A stretch of DNA of 11,806 nucleotides from Thermodesulfovibrionales bacterium (GTDB lineage: Bacteria; Nitrospirota; Thermodesulfovibrionia; Thermodesulfovibrionales; Dissulfurispiraceae), in NCBI GenBank assembly GCA_021129835.1, contig JAJOKM010000129.1:1-11806 (forward strand). Direction: 5' to 3'. The notes beneath the pieces were generated by a model. The model did no database searches. It was not told where the DNA came from and was given only the letters and a program-made list of their open reading frames with translations. This document shows, in pieces, positions 5,739 to 11,806 of this stretch (position 1 is the stretch's first letter; the number at the start of each line of letters is the position of its first letter). The position numbers were made by a program, and so were the translations under genes.

Positions 5739-7862
5739 ATGTTTAAAAGGATCAGGAAACGCGATGGCAAGATAGTAAAGTTTGAGACAGAAAAGATTAC
5801 TAATGCGATTACAAAGGCAGGGCTGGCGACTGGTGAATTTGGCCCTGAAATTGCAAAGCCCCTTGCCTTGAAGGTCTTGAATTTGGCGCAAAATGTGATT
5901 ACGCACAAAACACCGACGGTTGAAGAGATCCAGGATGTTGTTGAGGAGGTATTACTCTCCTCTCCTTATCGTAAAACTGCCAAGGCATATATTCTTTATA
6001 GAGAGCAGCGCGCCAGGGTCAGGAGTATTGCTGCCAAAGCGCAGGTCGATCTTGTAGATCAATACTTAGGGAGACTTGACTGGCAAGTTAACGAAAATAG
6101 CAATATGACCTTTTCCCTGCAAGGATTGAACAACTATGTTTCGTCGGAAATCACCAAGATTTATTGGCTGAATAAAATTTATCCTTCGGAGGTAAGGCAG
6201 GCACATATCGATGGTGATTTTCATATACATGACCTAAACATCCTTTCGGTTTATTGCGTGGGGTGGGACCTTTATGACTTATTATTAGAAGGCTTTAGAG
6301 GTGCAGCGGGTAAGATCGAGAGCAGACCGGCCCGTCATCTTCGCAGCGCTCTGGGGCAGGTGACTAATTTCTTTTATACACTCCAGGGCGAAGCCGCTGG
6401 CGCTCAGGCATTCTCTAATTTTGATACCCTTATGGCTCCTTTTATAAAGTATGATGGCTTGAGTTACAATGATGTGAAACAGGCCTTGCAGGAGTTTGTC
6501 TTTAATATAAATGTCCCTACCCGCGTCGGTTTTCAGGCGCCTTTTACTAATGTTACACTGGATTTGACTGTTCCTAATTATTATGCCAACCAGGGTGTTA
6601 TTATTGGTGGTAAACCTCAAGATAAAACATATAAGGAGTTTCAACATGAGGTGGATTTATTCAATAAGGCCTTTTTAGAGGTAATGTTAGAGGGAGATGC
6701 TAAAGGCAGGGTGTTTACTTTTCCTATTCCTACCTATAACATCACGGCAGACTTCGACTGGGAAAATCGCAATCTGGATGCCTTATGGCAGATTACTTCT
6801 AAATATGGAGTGCCATATTTTAGTAATTTTATAAATTCTGATATGAGCCCAGAAGATGCTCGTTCGATGTGCTGCCGTCTGAGAATTGATAACAGGGGAT
6901 TGAAAAAAAGGGGTGGGGGGCTGTTTGGCGCCAGTCCGCTTACCGGAAGCACTGGCGTGGTTACGATCAACATGGCAAGACTTGGATATCTGGCAAAAGA
7001 TGAGGATGACTTTCTCGAGAGGTTAGGCGCATTGATGGGCTTGGCAAAGGAGAGCCTCGAAATAAAAAGGAAGGCACTTGAAGACTTTACGGTCGCATCT
7101 CTTTATCCTTATGCCAAATATTATCTGCGGAATATCAAGAAGCGTTTTGGTGAATACTGGAAAAATCACTTCTCGACCATTGGATTGATAGGGATGAATG
7201 AAGCTTGTCTGAATTTGTTTAAAGAGGGAGTTGCTCAAGACAGGGCAAGAAACTTTACGTTAAAGGTCCTGGATTTCATGAGGGATAAGCTGCTGGAATT
7301 TCAGAAAGAGACAGGAAATGAATTTAATCTCGAGGCTACACCGGGAGAGTCGACCTCGTACAGGTTAGCAATGATCGACAAAAAGAAATACCCGGGTATC
7401 ATATGTGCCAGTAACGGAGAGCGTAAAAAAGATAAACCGACGGAGTCTGGGACAGGACAAAACGGCATTGAACCATTTTATACCAACTCCACACACCTGC
7501 CGGTAAATTACACTGATGATATTTTTGAGGTGTTAGACCTGCAAGATGAGATGCAGACAAAATACACCGGAGGAACCGTCATACATATTTTTGCTGGGGA
7601 GAAGATTGAAGATGCGACTGTCGTCAAAAACTTGGTGCGTAAAATTTGCGAAAATTACCGTCTGCCATATTTTACAATTACCCCGACCTTCAGTATTTGT
7701 CCGAATCATACTTACATCGCAGGAGAGCATGACACCTGCCCGAGGTGTGGCACAGAGACCGAAATATACTCCCGTATAGTTGGCTACCTACGACCTGTAT
7801 CCCAATGGAACAAAGGCAAAAAGGAAGAATTTAAGAGGAGAAAGACCTTCAAGTTAAGTTAG
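5739..7862 (+). CDS. nrdD: Anaerobic (class III) ribonucleoside-triphosphate reductase
   Basis: Makes deoxyribonucleoside triphosphates from ribonucleotides without oxygen, using a glycyl radical. The ATG at 5739 follows AAGGAGG by 5 nt; an upstream in-frame TTG at 5715 lacks such a site. The protein is 707 residues. Residues 1-95 are an ATP-cone (KRDGKIVKFETEKI, then AYILYREQRARVR), the allosteric ATP/dATP site. The catalytic barrel follows, with an active-site Cys in MCCRLRIDN (C378 or C379). A zinc site is visible as CPNHTYIAGEHDTCPRCG (C654, H657, C667, C670). The glycyl radical is in RIVGYLRPVSQWNKGK (G682). It is followed by its activase gene nrdG, and the pair is the usual arrangement. 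Class III enzymes need no cobalamin, unlike class II. Confidence 0.97.
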   Translation: MFKRIRKRDGKIVKFETEKITNAITKAGLATGEFGPEIAKPLALKVLNLAQNVITHKTPTVEEIQDVVEEVLLSSPYRKTAKAYILYREQRARVRSIAAKAQVDLVDQYLGRLDWQVNENSNMTFSLQGLNNYVSSEITKIYWLNKIYPSEVRQAHIDGDFHIHDLNILSVYCVGWDLYDLLLEGFRGAAGKIESRPARHLRSALGQVTNFFYTLQGEAAGAQAFSNFDTLMAPFIKYDGLSYNDVKQALQEFVFNINVPTRVGFQAPFTNVTLDLTVPNYYANQGVIIGGKPQDKTYKEFQHEVDLFNKAFLEVMLEGDAKGRVFTFPIPTYNITADFDWENRNLDALWQITSKYGVPYFSNFINSDMSPEDARSMCCRLRIDNRGLKKRGGGLFGASPLTGSTGVVTINMARLGYLAKDEDDFLERLGALMGLAKESLEIKRKALEDFTVASLYPYAKYYLRNIKKRFGEYWKNHFSTIGLIGMNEACLNLFKEGVAQDRARNFTLKVLDFMRDKLLEFQKETGNEFNLEATPGESTSYRLAMIDKKKYPGIICASNGERKKDKPTESGTGQNGIEPFYTNSTHLPVNYTDDIFEVLDLQDEMQTKYTGGTVIHIFAGEKIEDATVVKNLVRKICENYRLPYFTITPTFSICPNHTYIAGEHDTCPRCGTETEIYSRIVGYLRPVSQWNKGKKEEFKRRKTFKLS

Positions 7863-7940
7863 ATTACACAGATTAAGAATGCATGATTACACAGATTGAT
7901 CTGGAATCTGTGTAATCTTTTCGGGAGATGTGTAATCATG
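7862..7940. repeat. GATTACACAGATT repeat cluster between nrdD and nrdG
   Basis: Two direct copies of GATTACACAGATT (7862-7874, starting inside the nrdD stop codon, and 7885-7897) are followed by a perfect inverse AATCTGTGTAATC (7905-7917) and a partial inverse TGTGTAATCATG (7929-7940). The second copy and the inverse form a 13-bp stem with a 7-nt loop followed by TTTT, which could act as a weak terminator or mRNA-stabilising hairpin. CATGATTACACA (7883-7894) can instead pair with 7929-7940, at the nrdG start region. The repeat occupies the whole linker and leaves no normal ribosome site. Confidence 0.85.
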
Positions 7941-7948
7941 ATATAGAG

Positions 7949-8629
7949 ATGCTTATTGGTGGATTTCAAAAGTCTTCATTAATAGATTATCCAGGTAGAA
8001 TATGCGCCACTATCTTTACCATGGGGTGTAATTTCAGATGTCTTTATTGTCACAATCCAGAGTTAGTAATGCCGCAACTATATCGAGAGCCAATCTCTGA
8101 AGAGGAGGTTCTCGGATTTTTAGAAAAAAGGAAGGCTGTGTTAGAGGGGATAACCGTTACTGGTGGTGAACCACTCCTGCATAAAGATTTGCCCCTGTTT
8201 CTTAAGGACATTAAAGAGATGGGATATGCTATAAAATTAGATACCAACGGTAGTTTTCCAGAGAGGCTGAGACAGGTTATCGATGAGGGGTTAGTCGATT
8301 ATGTTGCGATGGATATCAAAGGGCCACTATCGAAATATAATCTTATTGCCGGGGTTACTATGGATACCGGAGACATAAAAAAAAGCATTGATATAATTAT
8401 GAATTCCAATATATATTATACATTTAGGACAACGGTGATTAAATCACTCTTAACGATAGAAGATTTAAGACTGATAGCCCAGATGATTAAAGGGGCAGGT
8501 CGCTATGTCCTTCAAAGGTTTGTTGCCGGCAATAAGCTTGTAGATGATTCTTGCCGGGAGAGAGAAAAATACAGCCTTGAAGAGATACAGAAGTTTCAGG
8601 AGGAGATCGATAATATCGTCTCAGGCTAA
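7949..8629 (+). CDS. nrdG: Anaerobic ribonucleoside-triphosphate reductase activating protein (radical SAM)
   Basis: Uses S-adenosylmethionine and a 4Fe-4S cluster to place the glycyl radical on NrdD. From the ATG at 7949 it has 226 residues beginning MLIGGFQKSSLIDYPGR, where family members usually start. An in-frame ATG at 7928 would add seven residues encoded by repeat DNA. The cluster motif is CNFRCLYC (C27, C31, C34) and the SAM-binding motif is TGGEP (72-75). The length fits the longer NrdG2-type activases rather than the roughly 155-residue E. coli form. No proper Shine-Dalgarno precedes either start; GGGAG abuts the 7928 ATG. Translation may depend on ribosomes finishing nrdD. proA begins 22 nt downstream. 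Confidence 0.95.
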   Translation: MLIGGFQKSSLIDYPGRICATIFTMGCNFRCLYCHNPELVMPQLYREPISEEEVLGFLEKRKAVLEGITVTGGEPLLHKDLPLFLKDIKEMGYAIKLDTNGSFPERLRQVIDEGLVDYVAMDIKGPLSKYNLIAGVTMDTGDIKKSIDIIMNSNIYYTFRTTVIKSLLTIEDLRLIAQMIKGAGRYVLQRFVAGNKLVDDSCREREKYSLEEIQKFQEEIDNIVSG

Positions 8630-8651
8630 TAATATCAAAAACGGAGGGTTT

Positions 8652-9908
8652 ATGGATATAAGGCAATTCATCCTCAGTAAGGCAGAAGAGGCAAAAGAGG
8701 GCGCAAGAAGCCTTGCAAAGGCGTCGTCAGGGCTGAAGAACCTTGTGCTGATTAAGATGGCAGAGGCACTAAAGAGTAAAACAGAATATCTGATATTAGA
8801 GAATAAAAGAGATATCAAGTATGCCAAAGACAAGGGGCTTTCGAGGGCGATGATCGATAGATTGACCCTGAATGAAGAACGGATCACCGAGATGGCAGAT
8901 GAACTTGAGGAAGTGGCACAATTGCCTGACCCAGTTGGAGAGATAACAAAGGTGAGGCAGAGACCTAATGGCATGTCTGTTGGTAAAATGCGAGTGCCCA
9001 TAGGTATTATAGGGATAATCTATGAAGCACGTCCTAATGTAACAGCAAATGCAGCGAGTCTTTGCCTTAAGGCAGGTAATTCAGTTATGCTGAGGGGAGG
9101 CTCTGAGGCAATAAATTCCAACAGGGCGATAGTCAATATCATGAGAGATGTTGCAAAAGCGGAGGGTATCCACGTAGGGGCACTCACATTTATTGATATG
9201 CCTGACAGAGAGGCGGTAATGGAGATGTTGAAGCTCGAAGGCATTATTGACCTTATAATCCCTCGCGGGGGAGAAGGGCTTATTAGGACTGTTACTGAGA
9301 ACTCAAGAATCCCTGTGCTCAAACATTACAAGGGGGTCTGCCATGTCTTTGTTGATCGGGACGCAGATTTAGAAATGGCAGAGAATATTTGCCTTAACGC
9401 AAAGCTCCAGAGGCCTGGCACCTGTAATGCAATGGAGACTATGCTCATTGACGATGCTGTTGCTGAAAAATTCCTTCCTGGAACGCTTAAAAGATTTAAA
9501 GATGCAGGAGTTAAGTTAAGGGGTTGCTCCGAGACCATATCTATACATCCCGATATAGCAGAGGCAAAGGGAGATGATTTTTATAATGAGTATCTCGATC
9601 TGATTTTAAATGTTAAGGTCGTAAATGGTATAGATGGTGCGGTAAGCCATATTGCTAAATATGGCTCTGCCCATTCTGATGCTATAGTCACAAAAGACTA
9701 TGATAAAGCCATGAGATTTCTGAGGGAGGTGGATTCATCGGCAGTGCTTGTTAATGCATCTACTCGGTTGAACGATGGGTTTCAATTTGGGCTCGGCGCA
9801 GAGGTAGGCATATCAACAGATAAGATTCATGCGAGGGGCCCAATGGGCCTTGAGGAGCTGACATGCACAAAGTTCATAGTCCTCGGAAGCGGACAAATAA
9901 GACAATAG
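8652..9908 (+). CDS. proA: Gamma-glutamyl phosphate reductase
   Basis: Second step of proline synthesis: NADPH-dependent reduction of gamma-glutamyl phosphate to glutamate semialdehyde in the cytosol. The ATG at 8652 has GGAGGG 3 nt upstream and gives 418 residues, the normal size. The frame is open further upstream but overlaps nrdG and lacks homology. Family marks are VPIGIIGIIYEARPNVT, LKAGNSVMLRGGSEA, the catalytic cysteine in RPGTCNAMET (C258) and GLGAEVGISTDKIHARGPMG near the end. The partner glutamate kinase gene proB is not in the window. It lies within the same-strand operon, 15 nt from the next gene. Confidence 0.97.
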   Translation: MDIRQFILSKAEEAKEGARSLAKASSGLKNLVLIKMAEALKSKTEYLILENKRDIKYAKDKGLSRAMIDRLTLNEERITEMADELEEVAQLPDPVGEITKVRQRPNGMSVGKMRVPIGIIGIIYEARPNVTANAASLCLKAGNSVMLRGGSEAINSNRAIVNIMRDVAKAEGIHVGALTFIDMPDREAVMEMLKLEGIIDLIIPRGGEGLIRTVTENSRIPVLKHYKGVCHVFVDRDADLEMAENICLNAKLQRPGTCNAMETMLIDDAVAEKFLPGTLKRFKDAGVKLRGCSETISIHPDIAEAKGDDFYNEYLDLILNVKVVNGIDGAVSHIAKYGSAHSDAIVTKDYDKAMRFLREVDSSAVLVNASTRLNDGFQFGLGAEVGISTDKIHARGPMGLEELTCTKFIVLGSGQIRQ

Positions 9909-9923
9909 GGGAGGTAGACAGAG

Positions 9924-10199
9924 ATGTCAGAGAAATTGAGTTATGAAGAGTTTGTAAAAAAGGCGATAGTTAGCCTCAGAAAAGAGGGTTATAAGGGGGT
10001 GCATACGGTGTATTCTGGCTTTAACGATGCGTTTAAGAAATACTTTGATGATGACCCTGTGAAGGTGACCAATAGGCTCGCACAGGAAGGAAAGATAACG
10101 GTAAGACCTGTTAAAGGTGGAGTAATGCTTTACCTTCCTGATGATACCCCTGCATCTAGGGATCGAGGTGATGATGCCCTCGAAAAGATGGGACTGTAA
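9924..10199 (+). CDS. Small unknown protein in the proA-nadD operon
   Basis: A 91-residue protein that I do not recognise as a named family. The start is supported by GGGGAGG (9908-9914, overlapping the proA stop) 9 nt upstream. The N-terminal half is helix-like and charged (SYEEFVKKAIVSLRKEGYKG). The second half reads VKVTNRLAQEGKITVRPVKG then GVMLYLPDD, a pattern like a helix followed by the beta-wing of a winged-helix fold. It ends with a charged tail. No signal peptide, membrane segment or cysteines are seen. Tight spacing on both sides (15 and 8 nt) and normal codon use argue for a real gene. A nucleic-acid-binding or accessory role is only a guess from the predicted fold. Confidence 0.85.
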   Translation: MSEKLSYEEFVKKAIVSLRKEGYKGVHTVYSGFNDAFKKYFDDDPVKVTNRLAQEGKITVRPVKGGVMLYLPDDTPASRDRGDDALEKMGL

Positions 10200-10207
10200 A
10201 CTAAAAT

Positions 10208-10876
10208 ATGCGATTTGGAATTTTGGGAGGGACATTCAATCCAATCCATTTTGGACATCTGAGGGCTGCTGAAGAGGTAAGTGACAAGATTAATCTTGAC
10301 AGGGTTATTTTTGTGCCGTCAGGAAATCCACCGCTTAAGACATCAGACTTGATGGATTCCTCACACAGGTATGAGATGACAGGGATTTCTATTGACTCCA
10401 ATGCTAATTTTGTCATCTCGGATCTCGAAATGAGGCAGGGAGAGAAATCGTATGCAATCAACACCATCGAAAGGCTTAGTGGTATCTACCCGGATGATGA
10501 ACTATTTTTTATCCTTGGTATAGACGCTTTTCTGGATATACCAAATTGGTGGAAGTCTGATGCCTTGACAGAAATGATTGATTTTGTAGTCGTAACAAGA
10601 GAGGGTTTTGATTTAGCAGACATTATGAAATCTCCATATATCGATGCAAAAGGCAGTAACCGCTATGAATCAGATAACAATAATAAAAATGGCTGCTATT
10701 TTTTGTCTCCTGTCTGCAATTTAAAGAGCGGGAGAAGGGTCATTCCTGTTCAGGTAACAGCCCTAAATATATCATCAACAGAGATAAGAAGGCTTATAAA
10801 GGTAGGCAAGAGCATCAAGTATCTTTTGCCAGAGGTAGTAGAGCAGTATATATCTGAAAATAATTTATACCGGTGA
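10208..10876 (+). CDS. nadD: Nicotinate-nucleotide adenylyltransferase
   Basis: Transfers AMP from ATP to nicotinate mononucleotide, giving deamido-NAD, the penultimate step of NAD synthesis. The 222-residue protein carries the nucleotidyltransferase motifs GGTFNPIHFGH (HxGH at 14-17) and ISSTEIR (188-194), plus FFILGIDAFLDIPNWW typical of NadD. It ends naturally at YISENNLYR. A divergent insert of about 25 residues rich in Asn and Asp (RYESDNNNKNG) sits before the last motif. The ATG is 8 nt after the preceding stop and lacks a strong ribosome site, so translation is probably coupled. It is the only complete plus-strand gene here that ends in TGA. Confidence 0.96.
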   Translation: MRFGILGGTFNPIHFGHLRAAEEVSDKINLDRVIFVPSGNPPLKTSDLMDSSHRYEMTGISIDSNANFVISDLEMRQGEKSYAINTIERLSGIYPDDELFFILGIDAFLDIPNWWKSDALTEMIDFVVVTREGFDLADIMKSPYIDAKGSNRYESDNNNKNGCYFLSPVCNLKSGRRVIPVQVTALNISSTEIRRLIKVGKSIKYLLPEVVEQYISENNLYR

Positions 10877-11008
10877 GCAATAGAAAAGTCATTTAGGGCT
10901 ATATCCCTGATAGGAGAAATCAAAGAGCTGAAACAGGACAAAAATAGTTATGACACATATTCCATCAAAGAATTTTTAGAAAACAAGCTTAGCGGGTTAA
11001 TAGGCAAG

Positions 11009-11224
11009 ATGTCGAATGTAGAAAATCCTGGCCTACACAAAACTGTGATATCAGAGGTCGAGAAGGCACTCTTCAGTATAGTGCTAAAAGAGACCGACGG
11101 AAATTGTGTTAAGGCTGCAAAGATACTCGGAATCAATAGAAATACCTTGAACAAAAGGATGAAGGAATACTTCAAAGATTATCCAGCATCCAATAAGAGA
11201 AAGGGAGAGCAATTCCGCCAATAA
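11009..11224 (+). CDS. Fis-type helix-turn-helix DNA-binding protein, start uncertain
   Basis: The C-terminal part is a Fis-family (HTH_8) DNA-binding domain as found at the end of NtrC-type activators: EKALFSIVLKETDGNCVKAA, then KILGINRNTLNKRMKEY. From the ATG at 11009 it is 71 residues. The same frame is open back to 10877, directly after the nadD stop, and that upstream part (IKEFLENKLSGLIGKM) looks like the helical segment that precedes HTH_8 in comparable small proteins. No ATG, GTG or TTG exists there. CTG at 10928 with AGGAG at 10912-10916 is a candidate start. No AAA+ domain is present, so this is a stand-alone Fis-like protein or a remnant. It ends 3 nt from the convergent mutL. Confidence 0.75.
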   Translation: MSNVENPGLHKTVISEVEKALFSIVLKETDGNCVKAAKILGINRNTLNKRMKEYFKDYPASNKRKGEQFRQ

Positions 11225-11227
11225 TAA

Positions 11228-11806
11228 TCACTTCTTAAACATCTTTCTTAACTCACCGGCTGAGATGAGGATCCTTGTTGGTCTGCCGTGTGGACAATAG
11301 GCAGGATTGTCTGTTGCATCGAGATCTTTAAGCAAGTTTACAATTCTTGCTCCATCAGGAATCTCTCTGCCCCTAACAGAAGAATGACATGCCAACCTTG
11401 CAGCAACCGCCTTTCTTTCGAAATCAAGAGGCTCGATCATGCTATATCTTGTTTCACACGCGGCAGGTCTCCATCTGCCTTCTCTATTGCCATCCAAGAG
11501 TGATGCTGCTATATCCCTCAGCAGGATGTCTAAATCTGCACCCTTGAGAAATTCTGGCAGTCTCCTCACAATTATGGTTTCATGTCCAAAGTCATCCACT
11601 TCTAATCCCAAGTCATCCAACAGTTGCAGGTTTTCGAGTATAATCCTGTATCCACTGCCCTGAAGCCTTACCTGTTGCGGAAAAAGCAGAAACCAAGAAT
11701 GCATATTAGTCCGATTTAAAATCCTTTCATAATTAACCCTCTCATGGGCAGCGTGATAATCTATTATTGATACGCCATTTTTATCTGGAATTGCAACAAA
11801 GGTATC
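11228..11806 (-). CDS. mutL: DNA mismatch repair protein MutL, C-terminal part (5' end outside window)
   Basis: MutL couples mismatch recognition by MutS to strand nicking. The visible 192 residues are the C-terminal dimerisation/endonuclease domain. The first residues read DTFVAIPDKNGVSIIDYHAA. The metal-binding endonuclease motif appears as DYHAAHERVNYE, which matches DQHA(X)2E(X)4E except that Gln is Tyr. The later conserved ACHSSVRG and CPHGRP motifs, which complete the zinc site, are present, and the protein ends at ELRKMFKK. Presence of these motifs points to a nicking-competent MutL of the kind found in bacteria without MutH. The ATPase N-terminus would lie to the right. It is convergent with the Fis-like gene, with no terminator between. 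Confidence 0.95.
   Translation of the reverse strand, partial: DTFVAIPDKNGVSIIDYHAAHERVNYERILNRTNMHSWFLLFPQQVRLQGSGYRIILENLQLLDDLGLEVDDFGHETIIVRRLPEFLKGADLDILLRDIAASLLDGNREGRWRPAACETRYSMIEPLDFERKAVAARLACHSSVRGREIPDGARIVNLLKDLDATDNPAYCPHGRPTRILISAGELRKMFKK

Noticed and set aside
5648..5908. Minus-strand open frames opposite the nrdD start
   Set aside because: They are shadows of the nrdD ATP-cone and the A/T-rich leader, with low-complexity products.
7862..7940. CRISPR-like repeats
   Set aside because: Copies are both direct and inverted, spacers are 7-11 nt, and there are too few units.
10874..10876. TGA recoded as an amino acid joining nadD to the Fis-like frame
   Set aside because: NadD ends naturally at this point and mutL also ends in TGA at the expected C-terminus, so TGA works as a stop here.
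11439..11663. Plus-strand open frame over the right end
   Set aside because: It is antisense to the conserved C-terminal domain of mutL.

Overview
The window looks like chromosomal DNA from an uncultured, anaerobic, diderm bacterium. Anaerobic because it carries an oxygen-sensitive class III ribonucleotide reductase with its radical-SAM activase. Diderm because it holds a TonB-dependent receptor fragment. The intergenic DNA is unusually rich in inverted-repeat elements and degenerate A/T-rich 'word' repeats, a style common in metagenome-assembled genomes of candidate phyla. I cannot name the phylum from sequence alone; an Omnitrophota-like or similar lineage is only a guess.

Left part (1-3500), a decaying accessory zone. 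On the minus strand, a cobalamin riboswitch (about 2341-2440) leads into the start of a TonB-dependent receptor, almost certainly btuB. That gene has a one-base frameshift in its signal peptide and is cut off at 1942 by an ISL3-family insertion sequence (843-1941), itself frameshifted and lacking its N-terminal zinc-finger region. Beyond the IS, on the same strand, is the start of an ABC importer ATPase of the iron/siderophore/B12 type, running off the left edge (1-589). Together these read as a wrecked vitamin B12 uptake locus. Upstream of the riboswitch is a relic of a RAYT-type transposase inside inverted GGGAAGTGCCCCC repeats (2599-3067). Then comes a broken HicBA toxin-antitoxin pair: hicB intact (3231-3485), hicA reduced to 33 codons.

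Middle (3590-5740). An isocitrate dehydrogenase of the long, Thermus-like type is encoded on the minus strand (3746-5212). It is flanked on both sides by related inverted-repeat elements with GTAACTACTCAGGTT ends (3592-3711 and 5501-5627). A strong sigma70-type promoter (5433-5461), overlapped by two palindromes, points right.

Right part (5739-11224). That promoter probably drives one long plus-strand operon: nrdD, nrdG, proA, a small conserved-looking unknown gene, nadD, and a Fis-type helix-turn-helix protein. Spacings are 8-22 nt except at nrdD-nrdG and just after nadD. The genes cover anaerobic dNTP synthesis, the second step of proline synthesis, and NAD synthesis. Between nrdD and nrdG are four GATTACACA-type repeats that can pair in alternative ways. 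The operon ends 3 nt from the convergent mutL (11228-11806, minus), which runs off the right edge.

No rRNA, tRNA, CRISPR array or clear novel multi-gene system is visible. The most interesting material is the repeat families, the ruined B12 locus, the nrdD-nrdG linker, and the unknown 91-residue gene in the proA-nadD operon.
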